This document shows, piece after piece, positions 1 to 8,484 of a stretch of DNA of 64,000 bases; position 1 is the first letter of the stretch, and every line of letters starts with the position of its first letter. The notes under the pieces are model-generated. The model was not told the origin of the DNA and searched no databases. It worked only from the letters and a program-made list of their open reading frames with translations. Both the position numbers and the translations under genes were made by a program. The stretch is taken from contig NZ_JACXXE010000009.1 in assembly GCF_014764715.1 (NCBI RefSeq), positions 1 through 64,000 on the forward strand. The letters are read 5' to 3'. The DNA is from Bacillus crepusculi. Lineage in GTDB: Bacteria > Bacillota > Bacilli > Bacillales > Bacillaceae.

Positions 1-31
1 TCATCAGGTTCTCTTTTTTTTATGGTACAAA

Positions 32-60
32 AAAACCGCCGGCAGAAGCCGAGCGGTTTT
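32..60 (-). terminator. cspB terminator (bidirectional)
   Basis: Arms AAAACCGC and GCGGTTTT flank an inner CGGC/GCCG stem with an AGAA loop and one bulged A. T runs on both sides let it work in either direction; it lies directly downstream of cspB. Confidence 0.8.
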
Positions 61-101
61 CCTTCACTCTATAAAGTGCTAAAAGAGCAGATGCCCTTAA
101 A

Positions 102-362
<261 letters not shown>

Positions 363-512
363 TCAAGGACGAAAACTCTTTCAAAACTTTCTTCTTAAAG
401 GTGATACGAACAAAAATAATTACCTTTACTTTACCAGTGTTTGCGGTAAAAAACAACTGTTATACGAAAACTTTTTTGAAAATAATTAGTGCTAACAAAT
501 TGAGGAAAAAGC

Positions 513-1604
513 CTATGTTAAATGGTCTTTTTTTCTCTCTGAAAAGCTCACTTGATTTCGGCCTGACTGCTTCGCTTTATAGAGCTCCTGATCAGCTATA
601 ATCGGTAATTGTTTGATGTCAGCACTTGTTCTAGGGTAGTAAGCACACCCAAGTGATACCGTAATATGAATGGACGTTCCATTCTGTAGATAAATCGGCT
701 GATCCGCTATTTTTCTCCGCAAGCGTTCTGCAATTTGCCATGTTTTTTCAACTGTACAATTTGGTAGAAGAACAGCAAATTCCTCACCGCCGATCCGGCC
801 AATATAATCAGAGCTTCTTGTGTTTTTGATTAGCCTTGTTCCGATCTCTTTTAAAACAATATCTCCCTCATGATGCCCATATTGATCATTGATGGATTTG
901 AAGTAATCAATGTCCAGGTAAATCAGGGACATTTGATGGATAGGCTGCTTTAATTTCATAGAAAAAGCATCACTTAATACCTCATCGAACTTACGTTTAT
1001 TTAAAACCCCTGTTAAAAAGTCATAATGAGCTTGGAATTTATACAAATTTAACAGCTGATAGGCTTTTGTTTGATGCTCAATGACGTAAAAGTTAAATAA
1101 TCCAGCAATGTATGAGAACATCCAATAAGTGGAATGTAGTTCAAATGATGTTTCATGTACGATGGTAATAAACAAAATGGTTGCTATCACGTTGCTGATC
1201 GTAATAGATAACAGCATCTTTAAGACATGATTGATATGACGTTCAGCAATCAAAAAAGAGGCTGTGGCGATAAACATCATGGAAAAAATATTGATGAAAG
1301 AAGCGATGTTGGCTTCGAATAATAACCGGCCAATAATGACAACACATGCCGCAATGATGGTTTGCGCGATGCCTCCATATAAGGCCGTTAAAATAAGGGG
1401 GATATGTCTTAAATCGATGATGGCTGGTCCTGCTTTGATAGAAAAGAACATTAAGAGGACACCGAGTAACCCAGAAAGCATGCCCTTACATATCTGCCTG
1501 AGTAAGGTATCTTCTTTCTTTAAAAAGTTCTCTTTAAACACAAGCATAAATAAATAATGGAAAGTGACAAGAATTGTTAAATTAATAAAGAGGTCTCTTA
1601 GCAA
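513..1604 (-). CDS. dgcK: Membrane diguanylate cyclase DgcK (YhcK)
   Basis: A 363-residue protein that should make cyclic di-GMP from two GTP. Residues 1-180 hold about six hydrophobic segments (5TM-5TMR_LYT-like sensor) and residues 190-355 a GGDEF domain. The active loop is GGEEF at 272-276, the metal Asp lies in YLDIDYF near 231, and a product-inhibition I-site RSSD (263-266) sits five residues before the loop, so both activity and feedback control look intact. The start is TTG with AAAGGTGA seven bases upstream. B. subtilis also has dgcK beside cspB. The sensed signal is unknown. Confidence 0.9.
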   Translation of the reverse strand: MLRDLFINLTILVTFHYLFMLVFKENFLKKEDTLLRQICKGMLSGLLGVLLMFFSIKAGPAIIDLRHIPLILTALYGGIAQTIIAACVVIIGRLLFEANIASFINIFSMMFIATASFLIAERHINHVLKMLLSITISNVIATILFITIVHETSFELHSTYWMFSYIAGLFNFYVIEHQTKAYQLLNLYKFQAHYDFLTGVLNKRKFDEVLSDAFSMKLKQPIHQMSLIYLDIDYFKSINDQYGHHEGDIVLKEIGTRLIKNTRSSDYIGRIGGEEFAVLLPNCTVEKTWQIAERLRRKIADQPIYLQNGTSIHITVSLGCAYYPRTSADIKQLPIIADQELYKAKQSGRNQVSFSERKKDHLT

Positions 1605-1703
1605 AATAAAATCACCTTTTTAAAATTACTAAAATTTGTTGCAAAAGAAAAGGGGAAACAAGATAATTAATAAAAATTTTACTTGTGAGAGGGGCGAAAA
1701 AGA

Positions 1704-2084
1704 GTGAGGAGAACACAATTTCCAGATCAAACGGATTGGCTTTCTTTTTTTGAAACTGAGCCTGATGAAAGGTTTGAACGAGGTATGCCTATTGAATATC
1801 AGGATCTGACATTTCGATTTGAGAACCAAGACGAGCGTTTCGTCGTCACGATGTACCTTGGAGGTCAAGAATTTACGTTAACGGCTGTTCGAAAAAAGGA
1901 TGGATCGGTTTTAGGCATCTATGATTTTAAAACCGTGCAGCATGTAGAGATAAAAAAGGACAATCAATACGAGAAAGAGCTTTTAATCATAGTAGAAGCT
2001 TATGGTGATTTTATTACAACAGTCGAAATCACCTTTTTCCCTTTCTTCCGTGTGATGGTTAAAGAACATTTTTCAGGAGAATAA
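1704..2084 (+). CDS. Conserved hypothetical protein, 126 aa
   Basis: I do not recognise this protein. It is acidic and soluble, with alternating beta-type stretches (FVVTMYLGGQEFTLTAV, VEITFFPFFRVMV) and no signal peptide, membrane segment or catalytic motif. The GTG start has GAGAGGGG about nine bases upstream. It is divergent from dgcK (99 bases apart) and ends in a strong terminator shared with the converging gene. An immunity or small regulatory role is possible but nothing in the sequence shows it. Confidence 0.75.
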   Translation: MRRTQFPDQTDWLSFFETEPDERFERGMPIEYQDLTFRFENQDERFVVTMYLGGQEFTLTAVRKKDGSVLGIYDFKTVQHVEIKKDNQYEKELLIIVEAYGDFITTVEITFFPFFRVMVKEHFSGE

Positions 2085-2117
2085 ACAGGAGCCTCTATTC
2101 ATGAAGGCTCCTGTTTT
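2083..2117. terminator. Convergent bidirectional terminator
   Basis: A perfect 11-bp stem, AAACAGGAGCC/GGCTCCTGTTT, with a 12-base loop. It is A-rich on the left and T-rich on the right and separates two converging genes. Confidence 0.85.
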
Positions 2118-2118
2118 C

Positions 2119-2517
2119 TTATTTGTGCTCGATGTCATTGATCACTTGCTGGATTGATTCATCATTCATCACATTCATGACACTTTCATCAATGTGAAGA
2201 GATTGTGCATAAGACTCACTTGGCTGATGGGTTTTTGAGGATGGTTGCTGCTGATTCGTGTGATTTGGCTGGACAGCGGTAAATGCTTGCTTGATCATTT
2301 GCCCGACTTCAGCTGTCCCTTTTGATTCCTTATGCGAGTGTGATGCATGGTGAGACGGTTCATGATGCTGTTGATCATTGCCTTTCATCATTGAAGACAT
2401 ATTCATTTGTGTCATGCTTTTCAGCCTTCTGCGTAAAACCGGGGAAAATAATGCAATGATGGCTGTTGATGCTGCAATCATTGCGCCAGTGCTCATGCCT
2501 TTTCTTTTTTTAAACAA
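2119..2517 (-). CDS. Small membrane-anchored His/Ser-rich protein, 132 aa
   Basis: The N-terminus has basic residues followed by a hydrophobic segment (about 10-28, GAMIAASTAIIALFSPVL), then basic RRRLKS. The middle (45-100) is low-complexity and rich in His, Ser and Gln. The acidic C-terminus ends QQVINDIEHK. The TTG start has GGAGGG seven bases upstream. It lies where B. subtilis has yhcM, but I cannot confirm homology. The cytoplasmic or intramembrane His-rich stretch could bind metal (inference only). Confidence 0.65.
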   Translation of the reverse strand: MFKKRKGMSTGAMIAASTAIIALFSPVLRRRLKSMTQMNMSSMMKGNDQQHHEPSHHASHSHKESKGTAEVGQMIKQAFTAVQPNHTNQQQPSSKTHQPSESYAQSLHIDESVMNVMNDESIQQVINDIEHK

Positions 2518-2671
2518 ACGAATCCCTCCATTTGATGGTGATGATACTTCTTCATCATGTTTAGGATGACCAAACGAGGCTGAATTATGAATTCATTTTG
2601 CTGAAAAAAAGGATGTGTGCATAAAAAGTGGGCTGAATGAAAAACCTATGAGCAAAAGGAGGGAATAATTG

Positions 2672-3178
2672 ATGAATAAGAAATGGATGCTATCTTTACT
2701 ACTTGTTCCAACATTGATCACTGCTGGGTGTGGAATGAACAACCAAGGCGATGAGCGTAGAGGAACAATGAAACGACAGTATGAAAATGTCACATATAAG
2801 AATGACAACATGAGGCAGGATCAGCCAGATGTTCAAACACCTCAGAAGGTCAAAGTGGCAGAAAAGGCGTCAGAGCTTGTAGCCAACATGCCCGAGGTGA
2901 AAACAGCAAGCGTGCTTGTCACAGGCAAGAATGCATTTGTTGCTGTCGTGCTTGAAGGCAATAAAAGCGGTGATGTAACAGATGATTTGAAAAAGAAAAT
3001 TTCAGACAAAGTCAAATCAACGGATCAACAAATCGACAACGTGTATGTATCTGCTAATCCAGACTTTGTCGATCGTATGACAGGGTATGGAAAACGTATT
3101 AAAAGCGGAGAGCCAATTTCAGGATTTTTCGATGAGTTTACTGAAACGGTTAGACGTGTCTTCCCTGAATCAAAATAG
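2672..3178 (+). CDS. yhcN: Sporulation lipoprotein YhcN
   Basis: A 168-residue lipoprotein of the YhcN/YlaJ family found in the spore inner membrane region. The signal peptide ends in the lipobox LITAGC, giving a lipidated Cys near residue 20. The mature part has the family pattern KVKVAEKASELVANMPEVKT, then a hydrophobic strand and a C-terminal segment ending near FPESK. The ATG at 2672 is preceded by AAAGGAGGG at good spacing. B. subtilis yhcN is forespore-expressed; I looked for a matching sigma-G promoter and found none convincing. Confidence 0.9.
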   Translation: MNKKWMLSLLLVPTLITAGCGMNNQGDERRGTMKRQYENVTYKNDNMRQDQPDVQTPQKVKVAEKASELVANMPEVKTASVLVTGKNAFVAVVLEGNKSGDVTDDLKKKISDKVKSTDQQIDNVYVSANPDFVDRMTGYGKRIKSGEPISGFFDEFTETVRRVFPESK

Positions 3179-3185
3179 CTACGAC

Positions 3186-3212
3186 AAAAGCCGTATGTCA
3201 TATGCGGCTTTT
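3186..3212 (+). terminator. yhcN terminator
   Basis: AAAAGCCGTAT pairs with ATGCGGCTTTT (one G-T pair) and is followed by a T run. Confidence 0.75.
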
Positions 3213-3334
3213 TTGTTTGGAATCGCACCTTGCGCACCTGACTGCATAAAGTAAAAAATATATCACCTCTTGTTGATCTTTGTTTTTTCATAGAAAGAGA
3301 AAGAGGCTGTAGGATGAATTCAGGTGGGGAGTAA

Positions 3335-4210
3335 ATGAAAGAAAAACCGTCATTGATTCATAAAAAGCTTGTAGGCGGAATGATTGCAGCAGGTTTGATT
3401 TTTTATGCTTTCACCGCGTACGTGATTGATGTTGCGTTTCAGCTGACAGGACAATATTTAGAGCAGCAGTCATCGCCTAAAACGGTCTTAACGGAGGGGC
3501 TCAATAAGCAAGTCTATGAACATATCAGAATTTACTATGCAGAGCAAGAGCATGCCTTTGTGGACCTGACAATAGATGCTTTGAATCAGGCGAAGAAGAG
3601 GACAGCATCAGTGTTTCAGTTTGAGCCTGACAAACCTTTAGACATTATTTATTTTGACGATAAAGAGACGATCGAACAATTTGCCGGCATCAAGCATATT
3701 ACGGGGTTTTACTCCGATCATGATCAAATGATCGGGTTATACCCAGATAGACGAGAAGAATTGTTGAAGAAAGAGACACTGCCCTTATACTTTTTCAACA
3801 CGTTATTGATTCATGAGTATGGTCATTTTGTTTTCTATGAAAAGGTGCATGCATACAAGGTGTCTCCGGTGATCTTTCCTCTTTGGTTCCATGAAGGAAC
3901 AGCAGAATGGACGGCCTACGATGTGTTAAATGCCACGTCCGAACGGTTCGACGTCGTCCCTTTTCAATCTCTTCATTCTGATCAAGACTGGCAAGACTCC
4001 CGGATGACGTATGAGACTGATGTTTATTTACAAAGCTATTACATGATCTATGAGCTGGTGCAGCTTTACGGACGAGACATCATTCATGAGATCATGGAAG
4101 AAACGGCGAAAGCGGGCCAGTTTGATAGAGGCTTTGAACAGGCGACAGGGGAGCGGCTCACAGATTTTGAAGAACAGTTTACATTGATGTATCAAAGAAA
4201 AAATGGCTGA
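3335..4210 (+). CDS. Membrane-anchored zinc metalloprotease-like protein (MA clan)
   Basis: A 291-residue protein with one N-terminal membrane anchor (about 12-36) and an extracellular catalytic domain. HEYGH at 160-164 supplies two zinc His and the catalytic Glu, and WFHEGTAEW (184-192) supplies the likely third ligand Glu187, the gluzincin arrangement of peptidase_MA-like proteins. The substrate is unknown. It lies between two spore genes (yhcN, yhcQ), so a cell-wall or spore role is possible but unproven. The stop codon is inside the terminator stem. Confidence 0.75.
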   Translation: MKEKPSLIHKKLVGGMIAAGLIFYAFTAYVIDVAFQLTGQYLEQQSSPKTVLTEGLNKQVYEHIRIYYAEQEHAFVDLTIDALNQAKKRTASVFQFEPDKPLDIIYFDDKETIEQFAGIKHITGFYSDHDQMIGLYPDRREELLKKETLPLYFFNTLLIHEYGHFVFYEKVHAYKVSPVIFPLWFHEGTAEWTAYDVLNATSERFDVVPFQSLHSDQDWQDSRMTYETDVYLQSYYMIYELVQLYGRDIIHEIMEETAKAGQFDRGFEQATGERLTDFEEQFTLMYQRKNG

Positions 4211-4234
4211 CCAGAGAAAGGGTCAGCCATTTTT
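4200..4234. terminator. Convergent terminator
   Basis: AAATGGCTGACC (4201-4212) pairs with GGTCAGCCATTT (4221-4232) around an 8-base loop, with A and T tracts outside. Confidence 0.85.
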
Positions 4235-4879
4235 TTAATGAAGAGGCTTTTGCTGATTGGCCTTGCTTGGCGGCATTTGAACCTGCCCCTGAAGCGGTGC
4301 GAAGGCTGATGTCATGGCTGTCATATCTTGTTTAGTAAGCTGCGGGACTTGATAGTAGCCATGTTTATTTTGGTACAAGAAAATTTCATACGCCATTTCG
4401 ATAAAGTTCGGAATTTGCGCAGCAAGCACACGTCTAACAACTGGATTTGTTACCTCTAATGCGGTCATTGAAAGTAACCCTGCATGTGATTTAACGAGGC
4501 CAAGCATATGCCCTGTAATCCCTGCATCTTTCACATCCTGTAATGACTGATTCGGCTTCTTCGGCTGAGAAGGTTTGATCCCGTACGTCACCTGTGTATG
4601 TTCTTGCATCATATAAGTGGCGGTTTCTTCACTAGGCTTTTGTCCAGTAGAAAAACAATCTACAGTGACATTGTACTGGGATAGAACGAATTGATATTGT
4701 CGATCTAATATGTCGGATAATACAGGATCTTGGATATATTGCCGTAAGATCATATATTGATCCAAAATATTAATCGTGCCTGCTAAAATTTCATGTAAAT
4801 CAAATAACTCATGCCCTCCATGGTTGAGCTCAGGCTGAGGGGCACTCCCTTGAGGCAAAGGCTGCTGATCGTTTTGCAT
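4235..4879 (-). CDS. yhcQ: Coat-F-like spore protein YhcQ
   Basis: A 214-residue protein of the CotF family, all-helical ferritin-like domains associated with spore coats. The domain runs about 25-180 (HELFDLHEILAGTINILDQY onwards) between a Gln/Pro-rich N-terminus and a Gln-rich C-terminus. The ATG has GGAGGA upstream. Position and length match B. subtilis yhcQ (about 217 residues). It is divergent from the kinase fusion. Confidence 0.85.
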   Translation of the reverse strand: MQNDQQPLPQGSAPQPELNHGGHELFDLHEILAGTINILDQYMILRQYIQDPVLSDILDRQYQFVLSQYNVTVDCFSTGQKPSEETATYMMQEHTQVTYGIKPSQPKKPNQSLQDVKDAGITGHMLGLVKSHAGLLSMTALEVTNPVVRRVLAAQIPNFIEMAYEIFLYQNKHGYYQVPQLTKQDMTAMTSAFAPLQGQVQMPPSKANQQKPLH

Positions 4880-4961
4880 AGAGATTCCTCCTTCTGTTTA
4901 TACATTCTGTTTTAATGTGAGCTGTTTTCCTTCTTTCATGCAAAAAACATTATTTACAATT

Positions 4962-4988
4962 AGAGGGTTTTCTTCCTTTTTGTCGAAA
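4962..4988 (+). promoter_or_regulatory. Candidate sigma-H promoter overlapped by a Spo0A box
   Basis: AGAGGGTTT (4962-4970) fits the sigma-H -35 pattern RnAGGAWWW at 8 of 9 positions. After 11 bases, GTCGAAA (4982-4988) fits RnnGAAT at 6 of 7. TGTCGAA at 4981-4987 is an exact 0A box and covers the -10. It is 35-60 bases upstream of the kinase start. Both elements are short, so this stays a prediction. Confidence 0.45.
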
Positions 4989-5022
4989 AAAAGTATCAGA
5001 CGAATGAACATGGGGGTACCAA

Positions 5023-8000
5023 ATGCAGGACAAAATCATTAATCGTTTGATAGAAGACGAGCATGTGCAGGCACCAGTGATTGGCATCGGTGTTTCGCCG
5101 TTTGAACAGCATCATCTTGAGGCTTTTTTTCAATCGTTTCCACATGAATTAAATGCCTCTTTTATTGTTGTGCAAAATCATGTGACGGGCGATTGTATAA
5201 CTGATTTGGAATCACTTGTTTTACCGATCGGCTACCGGGCAAAAACGATGAAGCATGGTGAGAAAGTCATGAAAAAGATGATTTATTTTTGTCCGCAGCA
5301 TGCGGTTGTCACCTTAACAGAAGACAAGCGGCTGCACCTATCAGAGCAGCGTCCAGCGAATAGGGCATGCTCTGTCGACTCGCTTTTTCACTCACTTGCG
5401 AGCGTGCAAAAGGAAGAGGCGATCGCGATCTTTTTTCAAAAAGGTCATTGTGTGGGGAATGGGCTGCTTCAATTGGTACAGCAAGGCGGTACAGCCTTAT
5501 CATGCAGCGAGATAGAAAGTGGTTTTGACAGCATGTATCATCAAACATTCAAAGATCCTTCGGTTCTTGCGGCATATATCGCCAATATCATCAACATCCC
5601 GCATGTCGATGATGCTGATCCTGCTTTGCTTAGAATCATTGAACGACTTGAAATGTATAAAGGAATTGCCTTTTCAACCTATGAAAAGAAAAGAATGCTC
5701 TTAGTCATTCAAAAACGAATGCGGAGTGCAATACAACCGATTTCATTATTAGCAGAGTACGACCGTTTATTAGAAAGGGAGCCAGATGAGCTCGCTCGGT
5801 TACACGTGCAGCTTCTAAGTGGCACGACTTCTTTTTTTAGGAATATGGAGGCCTTTCGAGTATGTGAACAAAAGATCATTCCGTCGATCATTGAACATAC
5901 GATGAAAAACGGGAAATCCCGGTGCCGCATTTGGATTGCGGGATGTTCTACAGGGGAAGAAGCTTATTCCTTTACGATGTTATTTTTAGAAGAAATGAAG
6001 CGAAGACAAGTGTCAATTGAACTTCAAGTATTTGCAACAGACATCAATCGGAAAGCCATTCAAATGGCTAGTAAAGGCCATTATTCAATAGAGTCTATGG
6101 CAAGAATGCCTGAAAAATGGCGGGCGCGATATTTCGAAAAAAAAGGTGACGCTTTTATTGTGAAGCAGTCGCTTAGAAAACATATTGTCTTTGCACCTCA
6201 CAATTTATTGATTGATTCACCTTTTATCCACCTCGATTTTATCAGTTGCCGAAATGTTCTGATGTACTTCCAGCCAGAAGTGCAAAAACGAGTATTGTCC
6301 CGATTTCAATATGCTTTAAAAGAGCAAGGGATGTTGATATTAGGGCCGAATGAAACTGTACCCGATATCCCTCGTTTGTTTCATTTGTTTAATGAAAAGT
6401 GGAACATTTATACCCATTCAAATGACCCTAAACACAATGTACCTTGGGCACGTGATGCTCATGATGTGGAGTTGAAAAAGCGAGCTGCACAATATATGCA
6501 AGAAGTAAGCAAGGATTATGACGCATGCATGGTGGTTGACGATTGTGACAAAATCCTGGCGGTATCTCAGGGTGCCTATTCTTTCCTAGAGCATACAGAA
6601 GTGCCAGATCAATCATGTGAATATGTAACACCTGATTATATGAAAGAGATGCTAAGCCAAACCTTTCAAAAGGTATGGACAGACGAGACAGAGATTGTGT
6701 TTCAGCATGTCCTCATTTCGAAAAAAGACAGAAAGCAATATGCAGATTTCACCGTGAAAAGTTTTGATCGCCGTTTTAAGGGAGTATACGTCATTCTCAT
6801 TCGGATGAATGAGAGAGGAAAAAATCAAAAGAACGGCAGGGACATAGGAATGTCAGATCAGAATTCAGTCTATCAACAGCGTATTGTCGATTTAGAAAAT
6901 GAACTCAATGAAGTCAAACAAAAAGAGCAAGAGGCAAGGGATGAATTAAAAGCGAAAAACATGCAAATAGAGGCGTTTGAGAAAAAACACGAGCATTTTA
7001 TTAATATCATAAACAACTTGAAGGTAACAAGAGAGGAGCTGTACCGTCCCTCTGTGAAGCCAGAGCTTGCAACGTTGTTTGTGGATCGTGACATGAATAT
7101 TCGCTATTACACTCCTACAGCTGCCTCTTTATTTACTTCAGCTCAAAAAAGGCACAAGCAATCCTTTCAGTCAATGGCTAAACAGCTTACGAAGGAAACG
7201 CTATATCATGACATTCAATCCGTCATATCGGACAGGCGTGTCATCGACCGTGAAATTGAAACGAACGAAGGCGAACAATTCACCGTCCACATCACACCGC
7301 TCTTTGATCAGGATCATGAGGGAGCAGTGATGACATGGATTAAAATGACGGAAATGACGAAAATGAAACAGGCACTGCATCTTGCGGTGACAGCGCTTGA
7401 TAACAGCCATATTCATATTGTTGTCGCGACAGAGGAAGGGATCATCCAATGCGTGAATCAGCGCTTTTGTCAGTTTGTACAGCAGCATGAATATGACCTG
7501 ATCGGTAAAGATATTTTTGGTGTCTACCATTCGCTATGTCAATGTGATGATCTAGTGAAGCAATGGGATGTTTGTTTGAGAGATGGCAGCTGGACAGGTG
7601 AACTGTACTTTCAGGATTTATCAGGACGCGAACGATGGGAGAGAGTCTCCCTACACCGAATTGATGATCCTGACAAAATGCAGGCAACCGTGATGCGTAT
7701 TTCAGAGGATATTACCAATCAAAAGCAATCAGAGAAGATGCTGATGAAGTCTGAGATGCTGTCGGCAGTTGGGCAGCTTGCAGCCGGCATTGCTCATGAG
7801 ATACGTAATCCGCTTACGTCGCTTAAAGGATTTTTACAGCTGATGATTCAAAGTAAAAAGTATCAGAAGGATTATGCAGATGTGATGATGTCAGAGTTTA
7901 ATCGGCTTGAGGCGATTATTAACGAATTCTTAGTGCTTTCTAGAAGTAAATCTGTGAAATTTGAGCCGGTACATGTCAATCTGCTGCTCGAAGAAGTCAT

Positions 8001-8403
8001 TATGGTCGTTGAATCACAGGCCGTATTAAAAGGCGTGTCCATTCAAAAAAACTTTTCTCCATCACTGCCAAACATTCAAGGCATTCCGAATGAACTGAAG
8101 CAAGTCTTCCTGAACATTCTTAAAAACGGAATTGAAGCCATGGATGGTGTGACAGGTGTCATCAAGGTAACCTCATTACCGAAAAACAATCAAATGATGC
8201 TGATATTTGAAGACCAAGGAAAGGGCATACCAGAGGACGAAATGGGGAAACTGGGTGAACCTTTTTATACAACGAAAGAAAAAGGGACAGGCCTTGGATT
8301 GATGATGACCATTAAGATCATTGAAAGCCATGGCGGGACCATTCGTTTTGAAAGTAAAAGCTTTGAGGGAACAAGGGTGATTATTACGTTTCCAATGAGT
8401 TGA
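5023..8403 (+). CDS. CheB-CheR-PAS-histidine kinase fusion protein
   Basis: An 1126-residue soluble multidomain protein. Residues 15-195 are a CheB-like domain with RACSVDSLFHSLA conserved, but only the catalytic Ser (GVSPFE, Ser25) remains: His aligns with Asn52 and Asp with Val144. Residues 205-465 are a CheR methyltransferase with intact motifs GTTSFFRN (267-274), AGCSTGEEAYS (306-316) and RNVLMYF (410-416). Sensor/PAS-like regions at 495-600, 680-775 and 785-900 enclose a coiled coil (612-665). The kinase has HEIRNPL (phospho-His925), N-box near 1031-1040 and G-boxes DQGKGIP and GTGLGL. The His region resembles the sporulation kinases KinA-KinE. No response regulator is adjacent. The ATG has only a modest GGGGG SD. 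Confidence 0.85.
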   Translation: MQDKIINRLIEDEHVQAPVIGIGVSPFEQHHLEAFFQSFPHELNASFIVVQNHVTGDCITDLESLVLPIGYRAKTMKHGEKVMKKMIYFCPQHAVVTLTEDKRLHLSEQRPANRACSVDSLFHSLASVQKEEAIAIFFQKGHCVGNGLLQLVQQGGTALSCSEIESGFDSMYHQTFKDPSVLAAYIANIINIPHVDDADPALLRIIERLEMYKGIAFSTYEKKRMLLVIQKRMRSAIQPISLLAEYDRLLEREPDELARLHVQLLSGTTSFFRNMEAFRVCEQKIIPSIIEHTMKNGKSRCRIWIAGCSTGEEAYSFTMLFLEEMKRRQVSIELQVFATDINRKAIQMASKGHYSIESMARMPEKWRARYFEKKGDAFIVKQSLRKHIVFAPHNLLIDSPFIHLDFISCRNVLMYFQPEVQKRVLSRFQYALKEQGMLILGPNETVPDIPRLFHLFNEKWNIYTHSNDPKHNVPWARDAHDVELKKRAAQYMQEVSKDYDACMVVDDCDKILAVSQGAYSFLEHTEVPDQSCEYVTPDYMKEMLSQTFQKVWTDETEIVFQHVLISKKDRKQYADFTVKSFDRRFKGVYVILIRMNERGKNQKNGRDIGMSDQNSVYQQRIVDLENELNEVKQKEQEARDELKAKNMQIEAFEKKHEHFINIINNLKVTREELYRPSVKPELATLFVDRDMNIRYYTPTAASLFTSAQKRHKQSFQSMAKQLTKETLYHDIQSVISDRRVIDREIETNEGEQFTVHITPLFDQDHEGAVMTWIKMTEMTKMKQALHLAVTALDNSHIHIVVATEEGIIQCVNQRFCQFVQQHEYDLIGKDIFGVYHSLCQCDDLVKQWDVCLRDGSWTGELYFQDLSGRERWERVSLHRIDDPDKMQATVMRISEDITNQKQSEKMLMKSEMLSAVGQLAAGIAHEIRNPLTSLKGFLQLMIQSKKYQKDYADVMMSEFNRLEAIINEFLVLSRSKSVKFEPVHVNLLLEEVIMVVESQAVLKGVSIQKNFSPSLPNIQGIPNELKQVFLNILKNGIEAMDGVTGVIKVTSLPKNNQMMLIFEDQGKGIPEDEMGKLGEPFYTTKEKGTGLGLMMTIKIIESHGGTIRFESKSFEGTRVIITFPMS

Positions 8404-8484
8404 ACAAGTTTTACATGAAAACCATTCAACATCAATATTTACTTTGTACAATGTGAGAGATGAAGCGCAAAGGGGAGAGATCTA

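Noticed and set aside
2580..2671. Sigma-G promoter before yhcN
   Set aside because: TGAAT and CATAAAA elements exist, but their spacing is wrong in every combination tried.
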